Below are positions 16,127 through 24,599 of a stretch of DNA of 64,000 bases, in pieces. This DNA is from Paraherbaspirillum soli (GTDB lineage: Bacteria > Pseudomonadota > Gammaproteobacteria > Burkholderiales > Burkholderiaceae_D): assembly GCF_042654985.1 (NCBI RefSeq), contig NZ_JBHSMT010000013.1:62001-126000 (forward strand). Reading direction: 5' to 3'. The notes below the pieces were generated by a model. The model saw nothing but the letters and a program-made list of their open reading frames with translations. It did no database searches and was not told the origin of the DNA. The translations under genes and the position numbers were made by a program. Within the stretch, counting starts at the first letter, position 1. Each line of letters starts with the position of its first letter.

Positions 16127-18489
16127 ACCAGCCTGCCTCACCGCCCAATCATTCCACGTACCAGCCGCCGCACGCATGGGCCGAAGTCGGGCTAGCCCAT
16201 CCACATGAATCGGCGCGGCTGCACGTCACCGGCGAAGCCACTTACACCGACGACATTCCCGAGCTGCAAGGCACGCTGCATGCGGCACTGGGACTGTCGC
16301 AGCAAGCCCATGCAAGGATTCTGGCGATCGACTTGAGCGCGGTCAAAGCCGCTCCCGGCGTGGTCGCGGTGTTCACCGCACAGGATATTCCCGGCGCCAA
16401 CGATTGCGGCCCGATCATTCACGACGATCCTATCCTGGCCGATGGCCTGGTGCAGTATGTCGGCCAGCCGATCTTTATCGTGGTCGCCACTGGGCACGAT
16501 GCGGCACGCCGCGCCGCCCGCCTGGCGCAAATTGACTACGCGCCGCTGCCGGCCATCCTGAGTCCGCAAGCGGCGCGCGCAGCGCAATCCTATGTACTGC
16601 CGCCTATGCGCCTGGTGCGCGGCGATCCAGCTCGGGCACTGCTCCAGGCCCCGCACAGCGTCAAGGGCACGCTGGAAGTCGGCGGCCAGGAACAGTTTTA
16701 CCTGGAGGGCCAGATTTCGTACGCCATTCCGCAAGAACAGGACGGCATGCACGTGTATTGCTCAACCCAGCATCCGAGCGAGATGCAACAAGTCATCGCG
16801 CATGCCTTGGGACGCTCGGCCCACCATGTGCTGGTTGAATGCCGCCGCATGGGTGGCGGTTTTGGCGGCAAAGAGTCGCAATCGGCGATCTGGGCCTGCG
16901 CTGCCGCAGTCAGCGCGGCGCGCTTGCAACGCCCGGTCAAATTGCGTCCCGACCGCGACGACGACATGCAAGTCAGCGGCAAGCGCCACGGCTTCTATTA
17001 CGAGTACGAAGTCGGCTACGACGATAGCGGCCGCATCCTGGCGGCGCGGGTGGAGATGGTGGCCGACGCCGGCTTTTCGGCAGATCTGTCGGGCCCTGTT
17101 GCGACCCGTGCGGTATGCCACTTCGACAATGCCTATTTTCTGTCCGAGGTCGACATCCTGGCTTTGTGCGGCAAGACCAACTTGCAATCCAATACCGCGT
17201 TCCGCGGCTTCGGCGGACCGCAAGGCGCGATTGCGATTGAATACGCGATTGATGAAATTGCCCGCAATCTGGGCCTGGACCCGCTGACCGTCCGACGCCG
17301 GAATTTCTACGGCAAAAATGGCGAGCGCAACATCACACCCTACGGTCAAAAAGTCACGGACAACGTGATCCACGCCCTGGTCGACGCGCTGGAGGTCAGC
17401 AGCGACTACCAGCACCGCCGCCAGCAAATCGCGGCATTCAATCAAGCCAGTCCGATACTCAAGAAAGGATTGGCGCTGACCCCGGTCAAGTTCGGCATCT
17501 CGTTCAACCTGCCCCATCTGAACCAGGCCGGCGCCCTGGTGCATGTCTATCTCGACGGCTCGGTCCTGGTCAATCATGGCGGCACCGAAATGGGGCAAGG
17601 CGTCAACACCAAGGTGGCGCAGGTAGTCGCCCATACGCTAGGCATTCCGCTGCAGCAGGTACGCTGCACTGCCGCCGATACCAGCAAGGTCGCCAACACC
17701 TCCGCCACTGCGGCCTCGACCGGCTCCGACCTGAACGGCATGGCAGCCCAAGATGCGGCTTTACATATCCGGCACAAGCTGACGGCGGTGGCCGCTGCCG
17801 AATTTGGCGTCGATCCTGCTGCGCTGCTGTTTGCCGATGGCCGGGTCTGTACCGACCGGCATTCAATCAGTTTCACCGAGCTGGTGAAAAAAGCTTATCT
17901 GCAACGGGCTCAACTGTGGTCGGACGGCTTCTATGCAACCCCGGACTTGCACTGGGATACGGCGACCTTGACCGGCCACCCTTTCTATTATTTTGCTTAT
18001 GGCGCGGCGGTCTCGGAAGTGGTGATCGACACCCTGACCGGTGAGTGGAAATTGCTGCGCGTCGATGCCCTGTACGACACCGGCGAATCGCTGAATCCGG
18101 CGATCGACATCGGTCAGGTGGAAGGCGGTTTTATCCAGGGCGTGGGCTGGCTGACCACCGAGGAGCTGTGGTGGAACCAGGATGGCAAGCTGATGACGCA
18201 CTCGCCATCGACCTACAAAATCCCGGCGATCTGCGATTGCCCGAGTGACTTCCGGGTCGCGCTGTTTCGCAATACCAATCCGGCGGCAACCATCCACCGC
18301 TCCAAGGCCAGCGGCGAGCCGCCGCTGCTGCTGGCGTTCTCGGCCTTCTTTGCGATCCGCGATGCAATTGCCGCCGTCGCCGAGCAGCGCATCAACCCGC
18401 CATTAAAAGCGCCGGCCACCAGCGAAGCGATTTTGAATGCGGTGCAGGCGGTGCAAGCGGCACAAATACTGCGCGCAATGAGCAGTTGA
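16123..18489 (+). CDS. xdhB: Xanthine dehydrogenase molybdopterin-binding subunit
   Basis: A full-length 788-residue large subunit of the molybdenum hydroxylase family, which oxidises xanthine/hypoxanthine to urate. The N-terminal hammerhead domain is followed by the molybdopterin-binding domains with RMGGGFGGKES (about residues 242-252), NTAFRGFGGPQG, GTEMGQGVNTK and the active-site GEPPLLLA (catalytic Glu about 731). All key motifs look intact. Its electron-transfer partner XdhA is reduced to a stub just upstream and xdhC, the cofactor-insertion factor usually downstream, is absent. The enzyme therefore cannot work as a normal XdhAB unless subunits are encoded elsewhere. Confidence 0.9.
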   Translation: MNQPASPPNHSTYQPPHAWAEVGLAHPHESARLHVTGEATYTDDIPELQGTLHAALGLSQQAHARILAIDLSAVKAAPGVVAVFTAQDIPGANDCGPIIHDDPILADGLVQYVGQPIFIVVATGHDAARRAARLAQIDYAPLPAILSPQAARAAQSYVLPPMRLVRGDPARALLQAPHSVKGTLEVGGQEQFYLEGQISYAIPQEQDGMHVYCSTQHPSEMQQVIAHALGRSAHHVLVECRRMGGGFGGKESQSAIWACAAAVSAARLQRPVKLRPDRDDDMQVSGKRHGFYYEYEVGYDDSGRILAARVEMVADAGFSADLSGPVATRAVCHFDNAYFLSEVDILALCGKTNLQSNTAFRGFGGPQGAIAIEYAIDEIARNLGLDPLTVRRRNFYGKNGERNITPYGQKVTDNVIHALVDALEVSSDYQHRRQQIAAFNQASPILKKGLALTPVKFGISFNLPHLNQAGALVHVYLDGSVLVNHGGTEMGQGVNTKVAQVVAHTLGIPLQQVRCTAADTSKVANTSATAASTGSDLNGMAAQDAALHIRHKLTAVAAAEFGVDPAALLFADGRVCTDRHSISFTELVKKAYLQRAQLWSDGFYATPDLHWDTATLTGHPFYYFAYGAAVSEVVIDTLTGEWKLLRVDALYDTGESLNPAIDIGQVEGGFIQGVGWLTTEELWWNQDGKLMTHSPSTYKIPAICDCPSDFRVALFRNTNPAATIHRSKASGEPPLLLAFSAFFAIRDAIAAVAEQRINPPLKAPATSEAILNAVQAVQAAQILRAMSS

Positions 18490-18588
18490 ATCCCGCATCT
18501 TATGAGTCACCGTATTCGGCACGGGTCATGTCTGACTTGCGCTGATACAGGTGCTTTGGAGAGTCCGGAAATAAGCGAAAAATTAAAT

Positions 18589-18603
18589 TAGACGACCGGT
18601 CTA
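18589..18603. promoter_or_regulatory. NemR-like operator upstream of the TetR gene
   Basis: TAGAC-GACCG-GTCTA contains the 8-bp palindrome GACCGGTC and resembles the TAGACC...GGTCTA box of E. coli NemR. It lies 25 bp upstream of the TetR start codon. The related site at 19304-19313 lies before the next gene. Confidence 0.6.
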
Positions 18604-18627
18604 GTTTTTGATTATAATCGCCCAATC

Positions 18628-19242
18628 ATGAGAGCAAGCTACGACACAACCAGACGCCACATCCTCGACGCCGGACATAAAATCATTGTCGTCAAAGGCT
18701 TTGCCGGCGTCGGCCTGAGCGAAATCCTGAGCGCTGCCGAGATACCGAAGGGGTCGTTTTATCACTACTTCGGTTCAAAGGAGCAATACGGGCGCGCGCT
18801 GATGGAACAATATGTCGGCGACTACCTGTTGGCACTGGATGGGGTTTTGCAGCCGCTGCCAGACACCGCAACACCGGAACCGGCACGCGAACGCTTGCTG
18901 CGTTACTGGGGACACTGGCTGGAATCGCAATCCTGTTCCGATGCCAGCGGCAAATGCCTGATCGTCAAATTGGGGGCCGAGGTGGCCGACCTGTCGGACG
19001 ACATGCGCATGGTGCTGTGCAACGGCACCCGCCAAGTGGTGACGCGTCTGGCCGCCTGCATCGCCGAAGGCGTCGCCGACGGCTCGCTGCGAACCGAACT
19101 GGAACCGCAACAAACCGCGCAGATGCTGTATCAATTGTGGCTAGGCGCCAGCCTGCTGGCGAAGATCCAGCGCGACCGCAGCGGGCTCCAAAATGCGATG
19201 GACACCACATTGAATGTATTGGCGCAGCCACCGGTTAGTTAA
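18628..19242 (+). CDS. TetR-family repressor (NemR/AcuR-like) of the carbonyl detox operon
   Basis: A 204-residue TetR-type regulator with a helix-turn-helix at about residues 10-58 (GFAGVGLSEILSAAEIPKGSFYHYFGSKEQYG). The central CSDASGKCLIVKLGAEVADLS stretch matches the C-domain of the NemR/AcuR-like group, where cysteines sense electrophiles such as quinones, hypochlorite or methylglyoxal; two cysteines (SCSD and GKCL) are present here. GACCGGTC sites precede both this gene and the downstream reductase gene. It most likely represses itself and the yqhD-gst-curA-DJ-1 block. Confidence 0.85.
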   Translation: MRASYDTTRRHILDAGHKIIVVKGFAGVGLSEILSAAEIPKGSFYHYFGSKEQYGRALMEQYVGDYLLALDGVLQPLPDTATPEPARERLLRYWGHWLESQSCSDASGKCLIVKLGAEVADLSDDMRMVLCNGTRQVVTRLAACIAEGVADGSLRTELEPQQTAQMLYQLWLGASLLAKIQRDRSGLQNAMDTTLNVLAQPPVS

Positions 19243-19303
19243 GGTCCTGCATCAGATTTACAGCACGATTCCGGTCGTGCATTTTTTTACCGATTCGATA
19301 GTC

Positions 19304-19313
19304 GACCGGTCTA
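19304..19313. promoter_or_regulatory. Second GACCGGTC operator, before the yqhD-like gene
   Basis: GACCGGTCTA repeats exactly the core of the site at 18594-18603 and lies 18 bp upstream of the reductase start codon. The surrounding bases differ in the left arm (TAGTC instead of TAGAC). It would let the TetR protein control the operon separately from its own promoter. Confidence 0.55.
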
Positions 19314-19331
19314 ATTTTTAAGGAAGAAAGC

Positions 19332-20489
19332 ATGCTTGATTTTGAATTCTACAATCCGACGAAAATCGTCTTCGGCCGCAACACCGTCGCCAAACTGTCG
19401 CAGCTGGTCCCGACCACGGCGCGGGTATTGATTCTGTACGGCGGCGCCAGCGCCCAAAAAACCGGCACGCTGGATGAAGTCAAAGCCGCACTCGGCGCGC
19501 GCGAAGTGCACGAGTTTGCCGGCATCGAACCCAATCCAAGTTACGAAACCCTGATGCAAGCGGTGGCGCAAGTACGGCGCGACAAGATCGACTTCCTGCT
19601 GGCGGTAGGCGGCGGCTCGGTGATCGACGGCACCAAGTTTGTCGCTGCCGCCGCCGGCTTCGACGGCGAGCCGTGGGACATCGCAGTCAAGCGCGGCGCC
19701 AACGTCACCAGCTCGCTGCCGTTCGGCGCCGTGCTAACCTTGCCGGCCACCGGTTCCGAGATGAATAACGGCGGCGTGGTTACCCGCAAATCGTTGCAGG
19801 CCAAGCTGGCGTTTCACAGCCCGCTGCTGTACCCGCAGTTTTCGATTCTCGATCCAAGCAAGACCTTCACCCTGCCGCCGCGCCAGATTGCCAACGGCGT
19901 AGTCGACGCCTTCGTCCACACCATGGAGCAATACCTGACCTATCCGGTGCAAGCCCAAGTGCAGGACCGTTTCGCCGAAGGACTGCTATTGAGCCTGATC
20001 GAAACCGGCCCGCGCGTGCTGGCCGAGCCGACCGACTACGACGCCCGCGCCAACCTGATGTGGATTGCCACGCTCGCGCTCAACGGCCTGATCGGCGCCG
20101 GCGTGCCGCAAGACTGGACCACACACATGATCGGCCATGAGCTGACCGCGCAATACGATATTGACCACGCACGCACCCTGGCCATCGTATTGCCGTCGCT
20201 GATGTCGGTCCGGCGCCAGGGCAAGCGCGCCAAACTGCTGCAGTACGCCGAGCGTGTCTGGCACATCACCGAAGGCAGCGAGGATGCGCGCATCGATCTG
20301 GCAATCCAGCGCACCCGCGACTTTTTCGAAAGCGTCGGCATCAAGACCCGCCTGTCGGACTATCAACTCGGCCAAGCCGCGGTCGAAACCGTGCTGGAAC
20401 AATTGAGCAAACATGGCATGACGCGGCTGGGTGAGCAGCGCGACGTGACGCTCGACGTCAGCCGGACCATCCTGGAAGGCGCGCTGTAA
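19332..20489 (+). CDS. yqhD: NADPH-dependent iron-containing alcohol dehydrogenase / aldehyde reductase (YqhD-like)
   Basis: A 385-residue group III metal-dependent alcohol dehydrogenase very similar to YqhD, which reduces short toxic aldehydes such as methylglyoxal, acrolein and malondialdehyde. The dinucleotide-binding GGGSVIDGTKF segment (about 92-103) is followed by the metal-binding residues Asp and His of NGVVDAFVHTMEQY (about 187-200) and the histidines in HMIGHELTAQYDIDHARTLA. The length equals E. coli YqhD (387). It is the first gene of a four-gene plus-strand run and overlaps the next start (TAATG). The upstream operator and TetR gene imply induction by electrophiles. Confidence 0.88.
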   Translation: MLDFEFYNPTKIVFGRNTVAKLSQLVPTTARVLILYGGASAQKTGTLDEVKAALGAREVHEFAGIEPNPSYETLMQAVAQVRRDKIDFLLAVGGGSVIDGTKFVAAAAGFDGEPWDIAVKRGANVTSSLPFGAVLTLPATGSEMNNGGVVTRKSLQAKLAFHSPLLYPQFSILDPSKTFTLPPRQIANGVVDAFVHTMEQYLTYPVQAQVQDRFAEGLLLSLIETGPRVLAEPTDYDARANLMWIATLALNGLIGAGVPQDWTTHMIGHELTAQYDIDHARTLAIVLPSLMSVRRQGKRAKLLQYAERVWHITEGSEDARIDLAIQRTRDFFESVGIKTRLSDYQLGQAAVETVLEQLSKHGMTRLGEQRDVTLDVSRTILEGAL

Positions 20490-21436
20490 TGCGCGACCAA
20501 CTGATCCTGCATCATTACGACGGCTCGCCGTATTCAGAAAAGATACGGCTGCTGTTCGGCTATAAAAAACTGGCCTGGCGCTCGGTAGCGATGCCGCCGA
20601 TTTTGCCCAAGCCGGATCTGATGGCGCTTACCGGCGGCTACCGCCGGGCGCCGGTGCTGCAAATCGGCGCCGACATCTACTGCGATTCGGCCTTGATCGC
20701 CGACGAGATCGAACACCGCTTTGCCGAACCTGCTGTGGCGACCGGCGCCCGCAGTGCGAATGCCGATCTGCTCGCGCATCTGGTCGACGTCGATCTGTTC
20801 TGGCGCGCAGTGCGCTATGTGATGGGAGTGCGCGCCGAACAAATTCCGCAGCGCTTGCTGGACGACCGGGCGGCGATGCATCCGCATTTGCACTTCGATC
20901 GAGGCACGCTGGCGGCCGATCTGCCGCAGGTGGTGGCGCAGTTACGACCGCTGCTGAGCACGCTCGATGCGGCACTGGCCGACGCCGATTTTATTGGCGG
21001 TGCAATGCCTGCGTTGGGCGACTTCGCCGTGTATCAGCCGCTATGGTTCCTGCAAACAGTCGACGGCATCAATGCGCTCGCTGCCGACTGCCGCCATCTG
21101 CACGCCTGGCTGGCACGCATGGCTGCTTTTGGTCATGGCAGCGCCACGCCGATCAGCGCGGCTGAAACCATTGCCGTCAGCCTGCAAAGCACGCCGATTG
21201 CGATTGCAGCCGACGGTTCCGATCCGGCGTTGCCGATAGGCGCGCAAGTTGCCGTCACGCCGGAAAATTATCCCGCTGAAGCCGTGCGCGGCAAGCTGGT
21301 GCATGCCAGCCGCCGGCGCATCGTGCTGGCACGCGAAAGCGACGCGACCGGACTTGTTCACGTTCATTTCCCGCGCATCGGCTATAGCATCGCAATCGCA
21401 TCGGGTTCGCCGGCTGCGGCCAGCGCCAAACCTTAA
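20489..21436 (+). CDS. Glutathione S-transferase family protein with C-terminal extension
   Basis: A 315-residue protein whose first 80 residues form a GST thioredoxin-like domain (HHYDGSPYSEKIRLLFGYKKLAW, then GGYRRAPVLQIGADIYCDSALIADEI). An all-helical GST C-domain runs to about 230. A further 80 residues with beta character (VTPENYPAEAVRGKLVHASRRRIVLARES) extend beyond the usual GST length and are not recognised. The start overlaps the reductase stop, so the two are coupled. It may conjugate aldehydes or quinones to glutathione for the neighbouring reductases. Confidence 0.8.
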   Translation: MRDQLILHHYDGSPYSEKIRLLFGYKKLAWRSVAMPPILPKPDLMALTGGYRRAPVLQIGADIYCDSALIADEIEHRFAEPAVATGARSANADLLAHLVDVDLFWRAVRYVMGVRAEQIPQRLLDDRAAMHPHLHFDRGTLAADLPQVVAQLRPLLSTLDAALADADFIGGAMPALGDFAVYQPLWFLQTVDGINALAADCRHLHAWLARMAAFGHGSATPISAAETIAVSLQSTPIAIAADGSDPALPIGAQVAVTPENYPAEAVRGKLVHASRRRIVLARESDATGLVHVHFPRIGYSIAIASGSPAAASAKP

Positions 21437-21472
21437 CGTCTGTATCCCTTCCATCGAACTGGAGTATTCAAC

Positions 21473-22507
21473 ATGTCACAAAGCAAAACCACCAACCGCC
21501 GCATCGTACTCGCCTCACGCCCTCACGGTGCGCCGACTGCCAACAATTTCCGGCTGGAGCAAAGCCCGTTGCCGACACCCGCTGCCGGTCAGGTGCTGCT
21601 GCGCACTACCCATTTGTCGCTCGACCCATACATGCGCGGCCGCATGAGCGACGCGCCGTCATATGCGGCGCCGGTGGCGGTCGGCGAGGTGATGGTCGGC
21701 GGCACTGTGGCGCGGGTCGAGGCATCGCAACATGCCGATTACAAGACTGGCGATCTGGTGCTGGCCTACTCCGGCTGGCAGGATTATGCATTGTCGAACG
21801 GCGACGGCCTGACCAAACTGGATGCCAATATGGGGCAACCCTCCTACGCACTCGGCTTGCTCGGCATGCCCGGCTTCACCGCCTACATGGGCTTGCTCGA
21901 TATCGGTCAGCCGAAGGCGGGTGAGACGGTGGTGGTGGCCGCGGCCAGCGGCGCAGTCGGTTCGGTGGTCGGGCAGATTGCCAAGCTCAAGGGCTGCCGC
22001 GTCATCGGCATCGCCGGCGGCGCCGACAAGTGCCGCTATGTGGTCGAGGAACTGGGCTTCGATGCCTGCATCGACCATCGCAGCGCCGACTTCCCGCAGC
22101 AACTGGCGGCAGCCTGCGCCAAAGGCATCGACGTCTATTTCGAAAACGTCGGCGGTGCGGTCTTCGATGCGGTACTGCCCTTGCTCAATACCGGCGCCCG
22201 GGTTCCGGTGTGCGGCTTGATCGCACATTACAACGCCAGCAGCCTGCCGCCGGGACCGGACCGCTTGTCGCTGTTGATGGGCACCTTGCTGAAAAAGCGC
22301 ATCAGGATGCAGGGCTTCATCATTTTCGACGACTACGGCCACCGTTATCCCGAGTTCTTCAAGGACATGAGCGCCTGGATCGCAGCCGGCAAGATGAAAT
22401 ACCGCGAAGATATCGTCGATGGCCTGGAGAATGCGCCGCAAGCCTTCATCGGCCTGCTGGAAGGTAAAAACTTCGGCAAGCTGGTGGTGCGGGTCGGCGA
22501 AGCGTAA
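21473..22507 (+). CDS. NADP-dependent oxidoreductase, CurA/leukotriene-B4-dehydrogenase type
   Basis: A 344-residue medium-chain reductase of the zinc-independent type that reduces the double bond of alpha,beta-unsaturated ketones and aldehydes (curcumin reductase CurA of E. coli is a close relative). Signatures are LSLDPYMRGRM (about 45-55), the nucleotide-binding loop AAASGAVGSVVGQIAK (about 160-175) and the C-terminal MQGFIIFDDYGHRYPEF. It sits third in the operon after the aldehyde reductase and GST-like genes, 36 bp downstream. The role fits detoxification of enals and enones. Confidence 0.87.
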   Translation: MSQSKTTNRRIVLASRPHGAPTANNFRLEQSPLPTPAAGQVLLRTTHLSLDPYMRGRMSDAPSYAAPVAVGEVMVGGTVARVEASQHADYKTGDLVLAYSGWQDYALSNGDGLTKLDANMGQPSYALGLLGMPGFTAYMGLLDIGQPKAGETVVVAAASGAVGSVVGQIAKLKGCRVIGIAGGADKCRYVVEELGFDACIDHRSADFPQQLAAACAKGIDVYFENVGGAVFDAVLPLLNTGARVPVCGLIAHYNASSLPPGPDRLSLLMGTLLKKRIRMQGFIIFDDYGHRYPEFFKDMSAWIAAGKMKYREDIVDGLENAPQAFIGLLEGKNFGKLVVRVGEA

Positions 22508-22564
22508 GCCAGTACGCATCGCGTCGTACAGCTTCTTTCTATCGCATCGTTATAGGAGTTTGAA

Positions 22565-23242
22565 ATGAAAATTGTGATGGTTCTTACCTCTCACGACCAA
22601 CTCGGCAACACCGGCCAGAAAACCGGCTTCTGGCTGGAAGAGTTCGCTGCGCCCTACTATGCATTCCTCGATGCCGGCGCCGAGATCACACTGGCCTCGC
22701 CCAAGGGCGGGCAGCCGCCGCTCGACCCGAAGAGCGATGCGCCCGATGCCCAGACCGAGGCCACCGAACGCTTTCGCAAAGACAGCGCGGCCAAAGCTGC
22801 GTTGGCGTCGACCATCAAATTATCCGATGTCAAAGCCAATGAATACGACGCGTTGTTCTATCCAGGCGGTCACGGCCCACTGTGGGATCTGGCCGAAGAC
22901 AAGACGTCGATCGCATTGATTGAAGCCATGCACACAATGGGCAAGCCGGTAGCGGCGGTATGCCACGCGCCGGGCGTATTGCGCCACGCACGCACCGCCG
23001 GTGGCGCGTCGCTGGTCAAGGACAAACGGGTTACCGGCTTTTCCGATAGCGAAGAGGCCGCGGTGCAACTGACCGACGTTGTGCCGTTCCTGGTTGAAGC
23101 GGAATTGAAACGCCTCGGCGGCAAGTACAGCAAGGCTGCGGATTGGCACAGCTATGTGCAGGTGGATGGCAAGCTGGTCACCGGGCAGAATCCGGCATCG
23201 TCTGTGGCGGCGGCGCAGGAAGTGCTGAGATTGCTTGCCTGA
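22565..23242 (+). CDS. DJ-1/PfpI-family protein (Hsp31-like glyoxalase III type)
   Basis: A 225-residue class I glutamine-amidotransferase-fold protein. The nucleophile elbow AVCHAPG puts Cys at 133 with His134, and Glu25/26 (LEEFAAPYY) provides the conserved acidic partner, as in the Hsp31/HchA and yeast Hsp31-like glutathione-independent glyoxalases. Known members convert methylglyoxal to lactate or repair glycated molecules. A ribosome site AGGAG precedes the start. As the last gene of the operon it fits a common role against reactive carbonyls. A half repeat and a strong terminator follow. Confidence 0.87.
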   Translation: MKIVMVLTSHDQLGNTGQKTGFWLEEFAAPYYAFLDAGAEITLASPKGGQPPLDPKSDAPDAQTEATERFRKDSAAKAALASTIKLSDVKANEYDALFYPGGHGPLWDLAEDKTSIALIEAMHTMGKPVAAVCHAPGVLRHARTAGGASLVKDKRVTGFSDSEEAAVQLTDVVPFLVEAELKRLGGKYSKAADWHSYVQVDGKLVTGQNPASSVAAAQEVLRLLA

Positions 23243-23244
23243 TT

Positions 23245-23271
23245 GGGCCGCGCAGTAGGTTTTTCGAGGTC
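23245..23271 (-). repeat. Half copy of the dispersed TIR element (copy E)
   Basis: Bases 23245-23270 are the exact reverse complement of 1214-1239 (26 of 26). It begins three bases after the DJ-1 stop codon and holds only one end of the element, ending in TTTTTCGAGGT. Confidence 0.6.
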
Positions 23272-23289
23272 CCCATTAGCTGAAATTGA

Positions 23290-23343
23290 AAAAAGGGCAG
23301 AGTCATTTTCGCGAACATACTGCGAAAAAACTCTGCCCTTTTT
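23290..23343. terminator. Strong bidirectional terminator
   Basis: AAAAAGGGCAGAGT pairs perfectly with ACTCTGCCCTTTTT (14 bp), and inside it TTTTCGC pairs with GCGAAAA around a 9-base loop. A- and T-runs on both sides make it a Rho-independent terminator in both directions, between the detoxification operon and convergent upp. Confidence 0.85.
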
Positions 23344-23377
23344 ACGAAGCGCGGAGCAGACCTCCGTGCTTCAAATC

Positions 23378-24028
23378 CTACTTGGTGCCGAAGATCCTAT
23401 CCCCGGCATCGCCCAGGCCCGGAACGATATACGCATGTTCATCCAGATGTGAATCGAGCCCGGCCACGTACAGCTTCACCCCTGGATGGGCGTCCTGGAA
23501 TACCTGCACGCCTTCCGGCGCCGCCACCAGCGCCAGGAAAATGATTTGCTCGTCGCTGACGCCGCGCTTCTTCAGCACATCCACCGCGTGTACCGCCGAG
23601 TTACCGGTCGCCACCATCGGATCGCAAACGATAAAAGTGCGCTCCGCCAGATCCGGCAGCCGTATCAGGTACTCGACCGGTTGATGCGTGTCCGGATCGC
23701 GGTAGACGCCGATATGCCCTACCCGCGCCGATGGCACCAGGTCCAGCAAACCGTCGCTCATGCCGATCCCGGCCCGCAGCACCGGCACCACCGCCAGCTT
23801 GCGGCCCGCGATCACGGGCGCGTCCATGCTTTGCATCGGCGTCTCGATCTGTTGCGTCGTCAGCGGCAGGTCACGGGTGATTTCATACCCCATCAGCAGC
23901 GTGATTTCGCGCAGCAGCTGGCGGAAGGTGCGGGTCGAGGTTTCTTTGCTGCGCATATGCGTCAGCTTGTGCTGAATCAGCGGATGGTTGAGGATGAACA
24001 GATTGGGGAAGCGCGGGTCACTGAGCAT
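23378..24028 (-). CDS. upp: Uracil phosphoribosyltransferase
   Basis: A 216-residue type I phosphoribosyltransferase that salvages uracil to UMP with PRPP. The PRPP-binding loop IVCDPMVATGNSAVHAVDVL and the uracil-binding C-terminus YIVPGLGDAGDRIFGTK are diagnostic. The start at 24028 matches the family (ISDPRFPN-type N-terminus), but I see no Shine-Dalgarno sequence; instead a 10-bp perfect hairpin (24052-24074) lies 23 bases upstream, which may matter for expression. The gene stands alone; uraA is not adjacent. Confidence 0.93.
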   Translation of the reverse strand: MLSDPRFPNLFILNHPLIQHKLTHMRSKETSTRTFRQLLREITLLMGYEITRDLPLTTQQIETPMQSMDAPVIAGRKLAVVPVLRAGIGMSDGLLDLVPSARVGHIGVYRDPDTHQPVEYLIRLPDLAERTFIVCDPMVATGNSAVHAVDVLKKRGVSDEQIIFLALVAAPEGVQVFQDAHPGVKLYVAGLDSHLDEHAYIVPGLGDAGDRIFGTK

Positions 24029-24051
24029 GATCAGGAGATAAATAAAGTAAT

Positions 24052-24074
24052 TAGTGGACTGTAACAGTCCACTA
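24052..24074 (-). promoter_or_regulatory. Hairpin in the upp 5' region
   Basis: TAGTGGACTG pairs perfectly with CAGTCCACTA around a 3-base loop, ending 23 bases before the upp start codon on its coding strand. It could be a transcript end for upstream RNA or a leader structure for upp. No T-tract follows directly. Confidence 0.35.
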
Positions 24075-24144
24075 GTGGCGGGGTTCCCAGGAAGCGATCG
24101 AACTCCTGGCAGCGAAAACCGGTTTTGCAAACGGTGGTTTCAAA

Positions 24145-24172
24145 TATAAAAAAGGGAGGATGATCCCCCCTT
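24145..24172 (-). terminator. Rho-independent terminator after the merR-like gene
   Basis: On the minus strand AAGGGGGG pairs with CCTCCCTT (one G-U pair) around ATCAT and is followed by TTTTTTATATTT. It ends the ihfA-merR transcript 15 bases after the stop codon. Confidence 0.8.
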
Positions 24173-24186
24173 CCCTGATACGGCGA

Positions 24187-24591
24187 CTACTTTGCGGTTT
24201 CCGGCACAGGAGGCGTCAGCAATGCCAGGATTTGTTCCAACTCGTGACGCACTTCCGCGATATTGACGTCGCTTTGCGGAGCCTCGGCAAACTCGGCTGA
24301 TTCGGCGCCGCCGAGGCGGCTGTCGAGCTTGTTGCGGGCACCGCTGATGGTGAAGCCCTGTTCGTACAGCAGCTCGCGGATACGACGAATCAGCAGCACT
24401 TCATGATGCTGGTAATAGCGGCGATTGCCGCGCCGCTTGACTGGCTTGAGCTGGGTGAATTCCTGCTCCCAATAGCGCAGCACATGCGGCTTGACGCCGC
24501 ACAACTCGCTGACTTCGCCAATGGTGAAATAACGCTTGGCCGGAATCGGCGGCAGTACGACAAGTTCGGATTTACTAATGCGATCGTTCAT
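24187..24591 (-). CDS. MerR-family regulator downstream of ihfA
   Basis: A 134-residue MerR-type protein with the winged helix at about residues 20-88 (RYFTIGEVSELCGVKPHVLRYWEQEFTQLKPVKRRGNRRYYQHHEVLLIRRI, the R-Y-Y pattern of the family). A short C-terminal helix ends in LEQILALL and has no metal-binding cysteines. This gene is found right after ihfA in many beta- and gammaproteobacteria, here eight bases downstream. Its target is unknown. Confidence 0.85.
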   Translation of the reverse strand: MNDRISKSELVVLPPIPAKRYFTIGEVSELCGVKPHVLRYWEQEFTQLKPVKRRGNRRYYQHHEVLLIRRIRELLYEQGFTISGARNKLDSRLGGAESAEFAEAPQSDVNIAEVRHELEQILALLTPPVPETAK

Positions 24592-24599
24592 GAATTAGC

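Noticed and set aside
24075..24145. tRNA-like sequence on the minus strand (GTTCGATC loop, ...CCCCGCCA end) between merR and upp
   Set aside because: The T-arm-like hairpin has an 11-base loop, no matching 5' acceptor strand is found at the right distance and the anticodon arm cannot be closed properly. At most a decayed tRNA fragment.
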